Assembly (NCBI GenBank): GCA_023614405.1 | Contig: CM042684.1 | Coordinates: 466,931,650-466,995,649, forward strand | DNA from: Avena insularis | Taxonomy: Eukaryota; Streptophyta; Magnoliopsida; Poales; Poaceae | DNA: 64,000 nt | Direction of reading: 5' to 3' | Shown: positions 11,956 to 23,200 of the stretch, in pieces | Layout of the letters: the number at the start of each line of letters is the position of its first letter | How positions within the stretch are numbered: position 1 is the stretch's first letter | Made by a program: the position numbers and the translations under genes | Notes under the pieces: generated by a model | Databases searched by the model: none | Seen by the model: only the letters and a program-made list of their open reading frames with translations | Told to the model about the DNA's origin: nothing

Positions 11956-14205
11956 CAGGGATTCAAGTCTCATAAAGAGCTTCCAAAAATTATGGTACTT
12001 AATAGCTTTTAGCTCTCATTGCCCCTATCATAAGCATCTTGAAGTGATTAAGGTTAAAGTGAACAAACTATGGTGTACATGCTTGACGAAGTATAAGATA
12101 GAAATCTCATGTCCCTTGAATACGAGGGCCGCTCCTCATGCTACTCAAGTTTAGTTGCCGGTAAGTTCTTGTCATTGTAAGTACATGTGTATCATAGAGA
12201 ACCACCAACGGGGTACCCCTTGCCCGATGATACGGAATAATCCCCATATCAAAATGACAAGGCAAGAAGACAACGAGCATCTCAACAATCTTCTTATTTA
12301 CCATGGGAATATGGTGCTTTTTTCTCTCTTTCCTCTTTTCATATTTTCTTTTTCTCTTTTTAGGACTCTTTTTTTTATAAGAAGAATGCTTCATAGACAG
12401 CTCATTATGGTTACGCTGCAGGTTTCCACCATGTCAGTATGGATTAGACCAGCGGCCCAGGCGTTTCTCTAACACATATACATAACTCCATGGACTTACA
12501 AGCTCCCCTTTCATTTCACACCGACGACATCCATATACAAAGAGCATGATATCAACTAGGTACAAGTACCCGTGCAATGTTGAAAGCGTTCCCCATGATA
12601 GCATGGTTCTGCTAATTCCCAACAAATAAGTGCAAGCATATACAACATAGACGACACAATGGTTCAAGTTTATTAAGGGCTAGAAAAGTAAAGTGTGCCA
12701 TCAAGTTCGTGAGAGCTTTAATCACTAGTTTTCTCATAACAAGTTTAATTCGGAAGGTAAACAAAAAAATGAATATACTTGGAATAGCATATGCTAGTAG
12801 GTAGGTATGGTGGACTCTTTGGAATAACTTGGTTTAGGGAGTTGGATGCATGAGTGGAACTCATACTTGGTTGCAGAGGCTAGCAAAAGACTGGGAGCGA
12901 CAAACTAAGAGAGCAATAATGGCCATAATCATGCAGAGCGACAAAACATCATTGATCAAAGCATAAAGTGATACTACAAGTTGAAAACTAAAGGATAATA
13001 AATGCTATGGTGACTTGGGATAGTCATAACATGGTGTGAGCATGCGCCAAGTCAACCCAAATAAAGCATCAAAGGAGAATACCACAATACTATGCTTTAA
13101 TATGCTAAAACAACGCATGATTCTTCAAAGGCACATTAAGCAATCTCAATTGTTTATAACAAGTCATGCTACAACAAAGAATACTAAGCATAAAGCCAAA
13201 ACAATATCAAGCATGGCATGACAAAGCATAGGCCACAGTCAAAAACAAGCTATCTTTACCACATAAGCATGAACTTTCCTACTCTTTTCCAAACTAAACC
13301 AAACTATTTGAAAACCAATGTATGAAAGAGGGGGTCCAACCAATTTATTCAGCAAACTAAGCAAATCAAGCAAACAAAAAACCAAAACAAAAACGAAAAA
13401 GAAGACGCTCCAAGAACAACACAACTGTGCATGAAACAATAAAAATGAAGCGTTTGGAAGAAACATGGGATTTTTATTGATGAAGAGGGGGATGCCTTGG
13501 GCATCCCCAAGCTTTGACGCTTGTACTTCTTGGATATTTCTTGGGGTGACACGCGTGGCATCCCCGAGCTTGAGCTTTAGTCCATCCTTCATCTCATTAC
13601 TCATTCCTTCCATACACCTGAAATTTTTCCTTCATACAAAACTTCACACAATCTTTATTAGCAACATTTGTGCACTCAAGATAATAGGTCATAAGGTTCA
13701 GTTATAACACCAATTAAACTTCCATTAGAACACTAGCTACTGAAGCACTTCCCTCAAAAATCTCAATTCCCCAAAAGAACTCAAAAAGGAACCAACAAGA
13801 AGCAAATGCAGAAAATAGCAGAAATCTGTCAAAATGGACCAGCAGGTAAAAAGACGAATTTTTTTCGAAGACCTTCTGTTCCTCAAATCAAAAAGTGTTG
13901 AACTAACGAAACTTATATAACAACCTGGGGCAGAAGCACAAAAATTCACGCCTTAAAAATACGTTCAGAGATTTTACATGAATTTTTATGGTGAAGCACA
14001 GAAATCTGTTTCGGGACAGCAACTTTCCCAATCATTACTTCTCTCTCATTAGAGGTTACTCTTGGAACAAAAAGCAAATAAAAAGGATAAGGAGCGATTA
14101 TTAATGAAGTAATAACTTCCAAGACTCATCTAAAACTTTTGGGTTATCTCCCAATAAGTACTTTTATTTAACGCCTTTAAGTTAGGCATAAGAAGCAAGA
14201 ATGAA
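11956..14205 (-). other. 3' untranslated region of element B, gag-proximal part
   Basis: On the minus strand this carries the same blocks as 7574-9840 of element C, including the post-gag 'ggcgtt' block, and is non-coding. Confidence 0.8.
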
Positions 14206-16210
14206 TCAAGTGTTCTCAAATGAAGAAGCATTAAGAACAAATTTTGTTTTCATAGGATAAGCAAAAGAAGACTTCTCTCTGTTCTTAGGGAAGTGTTTTA
14301 TACCTTTCTTGAGTGGGACTTGATATTTAATGGTGCCTTCTTTCATATCAATAATGGCACCAACAGTTCTAAGAAAAGGTCTTACCAAAGTAATAGGACA
14401 AGAAGCATTGCATTCAACATCCAAAACATAGAAATCAATGGGGACATAGGCATTGTTAACCATAATAAGAACATCATTAATACTCCCCATGAGTTTCTTT
14501 TTAGCAATATCATCAAGTGGGACATTCAAATAACAATCTTCAAGTGGAGGCAAATCAAGCATATCATAAATATTTCTAGGCATAATAGAAACACTACTAT
14601 CAAGATCACATAAAGCTTTGAAATCAAAGTCATTCACTTTCATATTAATGATGGGTTCCCAACCATCTTCTTGTTTTATAGGAATAGAAGCTTTATGTTT
14701 CGTCTTTTCTTCTTTAATCTTTATGAGAGCATCAGTAATGTGTTTTGTAAAGGCCATGTTCATAGCACTAGCATTAGGACTTTTAGCAAGCTTTTGTAGG
14801 AACATAATAACTTCAGAGATGTTGCAACCATCACGATCAAAATCAAATTTATCATTTAAAGTAGTAGAACTATTACTCGCCTCAACACTAGTGGTGGTGA
14901 TAGTAGAAACACTAATGTTTCTAGCAATTTTATCTTCTCTTTCCCACTTAGCATGTAATTCAGCTAATAGTCTAACATTTTCATCAATTCTAACTTGTAT
15001 AGCATTAGTAGCTGCAAAGGTATTATCATTAGTTTCAGGTTTAGCAGCCATTTTATTAATCAATGAAGATTGAGCTTCAGACAAAGATGATATATTCTTT
15101 TCAGCATTGGAAAGTTTCATTGTAAACTAGGAATTTCCCTATTTAGACTCTCAAGTTGATGGCTAATGTTCTTCAAAATGGTACATTGTTCCTCCATAGT
15201 CTTAGTGAATAGTTGATTTTGCTCATATTGCATTTGCATGAAATTCTTAGTGGCTCTTTCAACTTCTAAAATTCTTCCTTCACTAGGTAACCCAGGTTTG
15301 CCATTATAACCATAAGTATTACTAGGAGGGTAAGGCCTATAATTGTTATTACCAAAATTATTCCTGTAGGCATTGTTGCTAAAATTGTTATTTCTTATGA
15401 AGTTCACATCAACTTGCTCTTCTTGAGCAACCAAAGAAGCTAAAGGAACATTATTTGGATCAATATGGGCTTTCCCATTAACAAGGATAGACATAATAAT
15501 ATCAATCTTATCACTCAAGGAGGAGGTTTCTTCAAATGAATTTACCTTCTTACCTTGTGGAGCTCTTTCAGTATGCCATTCATAGTAGTTAACCATCATA
15601 TTATCCAGAAGCTTTGTTGCAGCACCCAAAGTAATGGTCATAAAGGTACCTCCAGCAGCAGAGTCCTTGAAGAGTAGTTCAATCCTGCATAAAAAGTTTG
15701 GATGATCATCCGAGCAGTCAGTCCATGAGTGGGACAATTCTTTACCAAAAATTTCATTCTTTCCCAAGATTGAGCAACATGTTCATTATCAAATTGTTTA
15801 AACTTCATTATTTCACTTCTCATAGATATAATCTTAGCAGGAGGATAGTATTTTCCAATGAAAGCATCTTTGCATTTAGTCCAAGAATCAATACTATTCC
15901 TAGTTAAGGAATTCAACCATTCTTTAGCTTTTCCTCTCAAAGAGAAAGGAAACAATTTCAGCTTAATAATATCACCATCTATATCCCTATGCTTTTGCAT
16001 CTCACAAAGTTCAACAAAGTTATTTAGATGGGCAGCAACATCTTCATTACCAATACCAGAAAATTGTTCTCTCATAACAAGATTGAGTAAAGCAGGTTTT
16101 ATCTCAAAGAAAGTATCTTCAGGCACATGTGGAGCAATAGGAGTGCTCATAAAATCATTGTTGTTGGTGCTAGTGAAGTCACACAACTTAGTGTTTTCAA
16201 GAGTAGTCAT
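14206..16210 (-). pseudogene. Broken gag-protease gene of element B
   Basis: Reading right to left, the first block (16210 to about 15675) matches the N-terminal 190 residues of the C protein. A deletion of about 10 bp relative to C near 15665 shifts the frame. The second block (15767-15117) carries the rest of Gag and the Asn-rich part, then a segment absent from C (starting SNTYGYNGKPGLPSEG) that ends in a TGA overlapping the next ATG. The third block (15120-14206) matches the C-terminal 304 residues, including the retropepsin-like part with CDLDSSVSIMP and LVRPFL in place of LGRPFL. The middle segment suggests B is a mosaic of two gag types, and it cannot make a full protein. Confidence 0.85.
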
Positions 16211-16372
16211 TTTTTTGTATTTTTGAAATAAGAAAGCACACTAGTAAAACTAAATTTTTTGTGTTTTTGATAAAGAAACAAGCAAACAAAGCAAAAAGAA
16301 ACTAAGCAAAACAAGAATAACAAAGTAAAGAGATTGATTATGAGGGACTCCCCTTGTGAAGATGTCCTTGAC

Positions 16373-16390
16373 TCCCCGGTAACAGCGCCA
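16373..16390 (-). other. Primer binding site of element B
   Basis: On the minus strand it reads TGGCGCTGTTACCGGGGA, two transitions away from the tRNA-Asp complement, located 10 bases inside the 5' LTR. Confidence 0.75.
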
Positions 16391-16400
16391 TAAAAATGCT

Positions 16401-17988
16401 TGATGGCTCGGTGTTGATGTGGAGCTCGTTGGGGAACCCCCAAGAGGAAGGTATGATGAGCACATCAGCAAGTTTCCCTCAGTTATGAAACCAAGGTTTA
16501 ATCAAACCAGTAGGAGCAAGGAAACACCCTAAAGGTGTTGCTAGCTGAGCCTTGGCAGGGCGCACTATCGATGCTAGTAGCAACGTGGAGACCTGCACAA
16601 CACAACCACAGAACTTTGCCCCCAACTTGCGATGAGGTTGTCAATCTCAGCGGTTTTGCTGAAAACAAAGGATTAAACGTATCGAATGGAAGGAAGAAAT
16701 AGTTTGCAGAAAGTAAACACAAAGCAGTAAACAGTTTGTAGATTGTATGTAAAAGAAAGGACCGGGATCCATAGTTCACTAGAGGTGGCTCTCCTTAAGA
16801 TAGATAACATGCTGGGTGAACAAATTATAGTGGGGCAATTGACAAACATCGAGAAAGCAAGACATGCATATACTAATCATCTTGACTCCTTTGGAACTTG
16901 ATTGGGCATTACAAAATTATACATAGACCGCCATCCAACTGCATCTATGACTAATAATCCACCTTCAGGTTATCATCCAACCCCTCCAGATAAGTTGCAA
17001 GCAACAGATTATTGCTTTACGAATTGCGTGTAATGTAAACAATACGATTGTTCTATGAACAAAGGATTGTTGTTTTCTCCCTAGTAGCAACAACACATCT
17101 AGTACCTTAGAGATTTCTGTCACTTCCCCAGATTACTAGAGGCATGAACCCACTATCGAGCATAAATACTATCTCCTGGAGTTGCTAGCATCTACTTGGC
17201 CAAGATAGCTACTAACAACGGAAAGCATGCAAGATCACAAATAACAAAGACATGATAGAATCAATAATCAATCTGAAATAGCATCTCAATATCCATCGGA
17301 TCCCCGCAAACACAACATGTAGAATTACAAATAGATGATCTTGATCATGAACGGAGATCACAAAATCTAGACATGAAAGCACAAAGGAGGAGAACCAGCC
17401 ATCTAGCTACTACATGGACCCGTAGTCCAGAGATGAACTACTCACGCATCACACCGGAGGCTTGCATGATGATGAAGAAGGCCTCCAGGGTGAATTCCCT
17501 CTCCCGTGGTGCGAAGAGCTTCAGATCCCTCCCGATCTAGGGATGGAGATGACGGCGGCTACAGACTCTTTCGTGGATTTTTGATCGGGTACTTAGGGTT
17601 TTGGTCCCGAGGGCAATATATAGGGGGAAGGAGAGGTCAAGGGGGTGTTGGGTCGGCCAGACCACCCCCTGGCGCGGGCCAGGCTTGGCCGCGCGGCCAG
17701 GTGGTGTGGTCGGCCCCCAGTTCTTCTCCGTCTCGTATTCTGGCATCAGACGTCTTCCGAAAAAATAGGCACTTTGGCTTTTGTCCTGTCCAATTCCGAT
17801 AATATTCATTTTCTTACTTTCCTGGAACCAAAAGCAGCAAAAAATAGGCAGCTGGCATTGTGGCTCTTGTTAATAGGTTAGTCCAAGGAATCATATGAAA
17901 AGTACTCCAAAGTGTGGACAAAACACAAGAAAGTAGATAAAACCAAGCATGGAACATCAAAAATTATAGATACATTTGCAATGTATCA
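16401..17988 (-). repeat. 5' LTR of element B
   Basis: On the minus strand it starts at 17988 with TGATACATTGCAAATG and ends CCATCA at 16401. The duplication TGCTC follows at 17989. Confidence 0.9.
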
Positions 17989-17993
17989 TGCTC

Positions 17994-20022
17994 TAGCAAG
18001 CAATAGACAGCCTAGCGACACCAATAGCACCTGTGGTAGATCCGGCTCAGGCACAAGCTGAATTAGAGGAAACTAGGCGGAAAATGTTAGCTGGGGTAAA
18101 GAACGTAGCAGAGCTATATCATTCTTTGAACATCACCTTGAGAGAGTATGCTAAGGCGAACCGCATAGATGGAGTGAAAATACGGGGTAGGAACCTGATC
18201 GCTGAGATTGACAAGGAGTACGAGCCTAGGTCGGGTCAGACAGCCACGATAGTAACAGGAGGGTTGTATCGGTACAATACTCTGGCAAAGAACCTCAGAG
18301 CAGCAAACGCGGCCGCATCCGGGTTAGAAGGTTTAACTAGAGAGGCCCGGCAAAGGCAACAAGAGAGGGTAAATCACTTGTTAAGAGTTGCTTGCCAGCA
18401 AAATGTAGAAATAAACAAGGCAAACCCGGCGCCACCAGGAGCCTCACAAGTGGTACATTCGGCCAGAAATAACCCGGCGAGATCCAGAGGATCCACGTCA
18501 TCTCCGGGTCATAATCCCAGGAGAGAAGAAGTAGTAGACTCCAGAAGAAGAGACAAACAGATGGTTCCTTATGACCCAGTAAGGGCTAGAAAAGCCAAAG
18601 CAGTGCAAGTTGATGAAGATCGACACAGTACCAGCCGAGGTGTGGCTACCCGAGGTAACCGTGACCAAGGCAATGCCGGTCAAAGAAATGCTGCCAATGG
18701 CAATGCCGGACAGCGTTATCCCATGGGAACGGGGCAAAATTTACCTCGGACACAGCAACAGCGTGCACCTCGGCAAGAGGGGAGTGCGGGACAAGCAGCA
18801 CAACAACAAAATGCTCGTCCGGATCAGGAAAGATAAAATGATGGTTATTCGGCTATGGTCAACGACGGATACCCCAGACCGGATCACCACATCATTGGGT
18901 CGAGGCTGGGGGCAGGAACTTGTAGCCAGATGATGCAAGGCTGAAATTGGATAGGATTTATAGGTCAGAGCAAATTGAGATACAAGGTCCACTAGGTCCA
19001 GCATGCTTTGGGCCCCGGATCATGAACGAGCCACCAGTGTCGAACTTTCAGCTGGCCAAAGGAACCCGAACTTATGATGGTAGTACCAGGCCAGAGGATT
19101 GGCTGATTGACTATGCCACAGCAGTCAAGATTGCAACAGGAAATTTGAGATGGGCAGTAAGGTATGTGCCACAGATGCTGGAAGGACCAGCGCGAGTTTA
19201 GCTGAACAATTTGCCACCAGGGAGTGTTAACTGTTGGTTGGATTTCTAGGTGTTGTTCGTTAGCAACTTCTCAAGAACTTATAAGAGACCCAACATGCCA
19301 CAAACTCTTGTGTTGTGCCGGCAGAGACCGAATGAGCCAGACAGAGATTTCCTGACTCGATGGTGCAATGTGCGAAACTTGTGCGAGGGAGTAATTGAAT
19401 CACAAGCTATTGCGTGGTTCACTCAGGGATGCATATATGGAAGTATGTTGTGGCAGAGGTTACAGCGAGACATGCTAACTACCTTGGCTGAGATGATCCG
19501 AATCGCAGATTCGTATGCCTTGGGAGATCTAACGCAACCCCGACTAATGTCGAGCGAGGCAAACGAGGAATATTATGGCCGAGATGGCTCCGGATCATCA
19601 AGGAGGAATGATTTTCGAGGAAAGAGAAGGGATGAGCGTCCGGATTACCGGTATAACTCGCAACAGGTCGCGGCAGTAGACCAGGATCAATCCAATGCCG
19701 GAGCCAGCCAACGCCAAAAACTGGAGGGCAAAGCTGGTAGCAAAAAAACAAAGGGAAAAAACCTTGGACCCCGAAGCAGAAGAAGCAATGGCAAGAACGA
19801 AAGGATAAACCGAGATATACGTTTGAATCCATGCTGGATCAACCTTGCAAGTTCCATACGCCAAGCCCGAATAGCCCGGCGAATCATACAACCCGGCAAT
19901 GTGAATGGATGAGGAAGTTAGAACAGGAAAGTTTGGGGAATGCTCAGGCACCTCGGAACAAAGCACCTAGAAATGAAGCACCACGGCCACCGTTACTGAT
20001 AGGGGGAATGGACAGCAACTGA
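17994..20022 (+). pseudogene. Gag of element A, main part
   Basis: After a TAG directly at the B junction, the frame runs to 18836 (Gln/Arg-rich linker ending ARPDQER). It shifts near 18925 and continues as RIYRSEQIEI with the Gag core: LPPGSVNCWLDF, stop, VLFVSNFSRTYKRP, then EPDRDFLTRW and AEMIRIADSYA, to 19912. A third frame (19831-20022) carries a zinc-knuckle-like C-x2-H...H-x4-C set (QPCKFHTP, HTTRQC). Gag would form the particle and bind RNA. At least three stops and two frameshifts make it non-functional. Confidence 0.8.
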
Positions 20023-20213
20023 TGCTGCCACCACCTCCTCCGAGGTACGAGAATCCAGAAAGAAGGGATGCGGTACATCAAGTGGGCAATAGCTAGTAAC
20101 AAGGTCAGGGTTACAACGAGAATGAGGGACGAAATGAGTACAGGAAACATCATCAAAGCTACTGTGTATTTACCACAGAAGAGAATGACCGGAAAAGCTT
20201 GTAGCGCCGGCAT

Positions 20214-20831
20214 ATGGAGGTGAACGCAGTAATGCCGGCAGTAGTGAGGTATATTCCCTGGGCGGATCAGGATATTACATGGAGTGTCAAGGATCACCCA
20301 AAGATCATGCCAAGCCCAGGAACCTATGCTCTGGTCCTGGATCCGATGTTCATCGGGCCGAATCTCAATGTAAGGTTTTCCAAGGTGCTGATTGACAACG
20401 GCAGTAGTATCAACATTATGTACAAGGATACCATGCACAAGTTGGGAATAACAGAGAACATGTTGCAAGCAACGAGGACAACCTTTCATGGCATTGTACC
20501 GGGTATCTCCTACGAGCCAATTGGTAAGGTCCGGGTTGACATGTTATTCGGCACAAGAGACAATTGCCGTACTAAAAACTTGGAATTCGAAGTGGTGAAT
20601 CTGGAGAGCGCTTATCACGTGTTACTCGGCAGGCCAGCGCTGAACAAATTCATGGCAACTACCCACATCAGTTACCTTAAGATGAAGTTTCCCGGGCCAA
20701 GGGGCGTGATAGCTGTACTAGGGGACTTCCGGTGTTTGATCGAGTGCACCTCAGCCAGATCTAATTTAGCCGAGTCACTCGTGATAACACAGGAAGAAAG
20801 GAAGATACTGGAAGTGGCGGCACTGGCTTAA
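20214..20831 (+). CDS. Retropepsin (protease) region of element A
   Basis: The open stretch of about 206 residues has the aspartic protease site VLIDNGSSINIMY (D-N-G-S-S) near residue 62 and the C-terminal motif HVLLGRPALNKF near residue 140. It was presumably part of a longer gag-pro reading frame, so the ATG at 20214 need not be a real start. A stop at 20829-20831 separates it from RT. The protease would cut the polyprotein during particle maturation. Confidence 0.75.
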   Translation: MEVNAVMPAVVRYIPWADQDITWSVKDHPKIMPSPGTYALVLDPMFIGPNLNVRFSKVLIDNGSSINIMYKDTMHKLGITENMLQATRTTFHGIVPGISYEPIGKVRVDMLFGTRDNCRTKNLEFEVVNLESAYHVLLGRPALNKFMATTHISYLKMKFPGPRGVIAVLGDFRCLIECTSARSNLAESLVITQEERKILEVAALA

Positions 20832-20909
20832 TCCGCACAACAACATATACCAGCCCTGACCAACCCGCATGGGAGCTATCATTCCAAGCAACTAAGGACA
20901 CGAAGAAAG

Positions 20910-21919
20910 TGCCAATCGATGATCAGTTCCCAGAGCGCACCATGACCATTGGTGCCGGGTTAAGCAGCAAATAGGAAAGCGAGCTCGTCAACTTCCTCCG
21001 TGAGAATCGGGATATCTTTGCTTGGTCTACTCAGGATCTACAAGGTGTACCAAGGGAGTTGGCTGAGCACTCATTGAACGTAAGACCCGGGGCTAAGCCG
21101 GTAAAGCAACCACTCCGGTGTTTCACCGAAGACAGGAGGAAAGTCATTGGAGACGAAATATCTAGGCTCCTAGCGGCCGGATTTATCATGGAAGTACTAT
21201 ATCCGGATTGGCTCTCTAATCCGGTGCTAGTGGAGAAAAATAAAGATGATCTGAACATAGTTGTGGTATGGCGCATGTGTATTGATTACACGAACCTGAA
21301 TAAGGCGTGTCCCAAAGATCCATTTCCGCTCCCTAGGATAGATCAAGTAATAGACTCAACAGCCGGATGTGAGCTACTGTCATTCATTGATGCGTATTCT
21401 GGTTTCCACCAGATACCCCTGAATCTGGATGATCAAATAAAGACTGCGTTTATTACCCCGTACGGGGCTTATTGCTATCGCACTATGCCGTTTGGATTAC
21501 GTAATGCAAGAGCAATGTACCAGCGATGCATGCAAAAATGCTTACATGATCAGATAGGTTGAAACGTGCAAGTCTATGTGGTAATAAAAACCAAGGAAAG
21601 CAATACGCTCCTTGATGATATCCGGCAGACATTCGCGAACTTGAGAAGGTTCCGAATGAAGTTGAACCCAGAGAAGTGCACCTTTGGCATACCCGCCGGA
21701 AAGTTACTCGTTTTTTTGGTGTCTAGTCGTGGCATTGAAGCTAACCCGACAAAAATCCGGGCCATAGAAAGAATGGAACTGCCAAAATGCCTTAACGATG
21801 TGCAGAAGTTCACTGGTTGCCTGGCATCATTAAGTCGGTTCGTGTGTCGGTTGGGAGAGAAGGCCTTGCCCCTCTACCAACTAACGAAAAAGGCAGACAA
21901 GTTCACATGGATTCCATAG
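20910..21919 (+). pseudogene. Reverse transcriptase of element A, catalytic motif deleted
   Basis: RT motifs are clear: GFIMEVLYPDWLSNPVLV, CIDYTNLNKACPKDPFPLP, FIDAYSGFHQIPL, MPFGLRNARAMYQ and KLNPEKCTFG. A TGA interrupts the frame at 21560-21562 (CLHDQIG, stop). At 21573-21590 the protein reads QVYVVIKTKE, where the family has a Y-V-D-D box before VIKTKE, so the two catalytic Asp residues are missing in an apparent 9-base in-frame deletion. Another stop at 21917-21919 precedes RNase H. The enzyme cannot be active. Confidence 0.85.
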
Positions 21920-21940
21920 GCGGATCTTGCATTTCGAGAG

Positions 21941-23149
21941 TTGAAAAAGATGTTATCTACTGCGCTAATCCTAGCCACACCACTACCTATGGAGCCAATG
22001 TTGCTCTACGTAGCCGCGACCAACCCAGTCGTAAGTGCAGTAATCGTAGTGGAGCGTGAAGAGGAAGGAAAGTCCGTGCAAAGGCTGGTGTACTATCTGA
22101 GCGAGGTATTGTTAGCCTCGAAACAGAACTATCCTCACTATCAGAAGATGGCGTACGGAGTATATATGTCGGCCAAGAAACTCAAACACTATTTTGAGGA
22201 GCACCCCATCAAGGTGATATGTGAGGCACCCATTTCGGAAATTATGAGTAACAAAGATGCAAGCGGCCGGATAGCAAAGTGGGCAATCGAGTTAGCTCCC
22301 TATGCACCACAATTTGACATAAGGGATGCTATCAAGTCACAAGCCGTGGCAGATTTCTTTGTGGATTGGGCTGAAATGCAATATGAGCCACCCCTGCCAG
22401 ACTCCAATTATTGGCAAATGCACTTCGATGGATCAAAACTGAAAGATGGGTTGGGCGCCGGAGTAGTGCTTACCTCGCCCAAGAAGGATCAACTGAAGTA
22501 TGTCCTTCAAATCCACTTCAGTGCCTCGAACAATGTGGCAGAATACGAAGCATTGGTGCATGGTCTCAAAGTGGCGAAAGAAGTAGGGATATGTCGGATA
22601 CAATGCTTTGGAGATTCAGATTTGGTGGTGCAGCAAGTGTTTAGAAATTGGGATGCCTTGGATGCTAACATGGCCCTGTACAGGTTCCATGTTCAAAAGA
22701 TAAGTGGGTTTTTTGAGGGATGTGAGTTCCATCACATACCCCGGATTGAAAACGAGGCGACGGATACGCTGTCCAAGTTAGGCTCATCCCGACAGCCAAT
22801 CCCACCGAATGTCGCCTTGGAGCACCTGAGAAAACCATCTATCACGCCCTCACCTGAATTAGATTCCATTTACATCCCGGCACTCTCCGGATCAGGAGCT
22901 ACACCTATGGAGATAGAGTGGGGAAGCACCTCAGCAAACCCGGGGACTGCTTCAGCAAACCCGGGGACTGCCTTAGCAAACCCGGGGACTGTTCAGTCTG
23001 ATCCGACAGGAGTTATGTCGGTGGATGCAATGGAAGTTGATGAGGAACCATTTCCCGTCCGAACTATACCAACTTGGGCCAAGCCAATTTTTGATTTCCT
23101 GAAAGAGGGAATCTTACCGGATGATGAAATAAGTTCAAGGAAGATTTAG
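21941..23149 (+). CDS. RNase H and second, archaeal-type RNase H of element A
   Basis: The first part (residues about 1-90: LLYVAATNPVVSAVIV, YYLSEVLLASKQNYPHYQKMAYGV) is the gypsy RNase H that follows RT. The second (residues about 150-290) starts YWQMHFDGSKLKDGLGAG, with HFDGS, AEYEALVHGL, CFGDSDLVVQQV and NEATDTLSKLGS giving the D-E-D-D type set. This extra RNase H is a hallmark of Tat elements. The C-terminus holds three 7-residue repeats and stops at 23147-23149 before integrase. Confidence 0.85.
   Translation: MKKMLSTALILATPLPMEPMLLYVAATNPVVSAVIVVEREEEGKSVQRLVYYLSEVLLASKQNYPHYQKMAYGVYMSAKKLKHYFEEHPIKVICEAPISEIMSNKDASGRIAKWAIELAPYAPQFDIRDAIKSQAVADFFVDWAEMQYEPPLPDSNYWQMHFDGSKLKDGLGAGVVLTSPKKDQLKYVLQIHFSASNNVAEYEALVHGLKVAKEVGICRIQCFGDSDLVVQQVFRNWDALDANMALYRFHVQKISGFFEGCEFHHIPRIENEATDTLSKLGSSRQPIPPNVALEHLRKPSITPSPELDSIYIPALSGSGATPMEIEWGSTSANPGTASANPGTALANPGTVQSDPTGVMSVDAMEVDEEPFPVRTIPTWAKPIFDFLKEGILPDDEISSRKI
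22931..22993 (+). repeat. Three 21-bp coding repeats in the RNase H-integrase linker
   Basis: Units start at 22931, 22952 and 22973. Each encodes a version of SANPGTA and contains 'aacccggggact', which resembles the element's polypurine motif. Confidence 0.85.
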
Positions 23150-23200
23150 GGAAGGGCAAAGTCCTATACAATTATAAATGCCGAACTATACAAAAGAAGT

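Larger units (their letters stand above)
1779..17988 (-). mobile_element. Athila-like gag-only LTR retrotransposon B (minus strand)
   Basis: LTRs at 1779-3351 and 16401-17988 flank an internal region read on the minus strand. The 5-bp target duplication TGCTC is perfect at 1774-1778 and 17989-17993. The primer site (complement at 16373-16390) differs at two positions from the tRNA-Asp type, and the polypurine tract lies at about 3352-3365. The only coding region is a broken gag-protease gene, so the element would have depended on proteins supplied in trans. Its 3' untranslated part hosts element C (3872-11950). Non-coding stretches 3352-3866 and 11956-14205 are its two halves. Confidence 0.9.
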
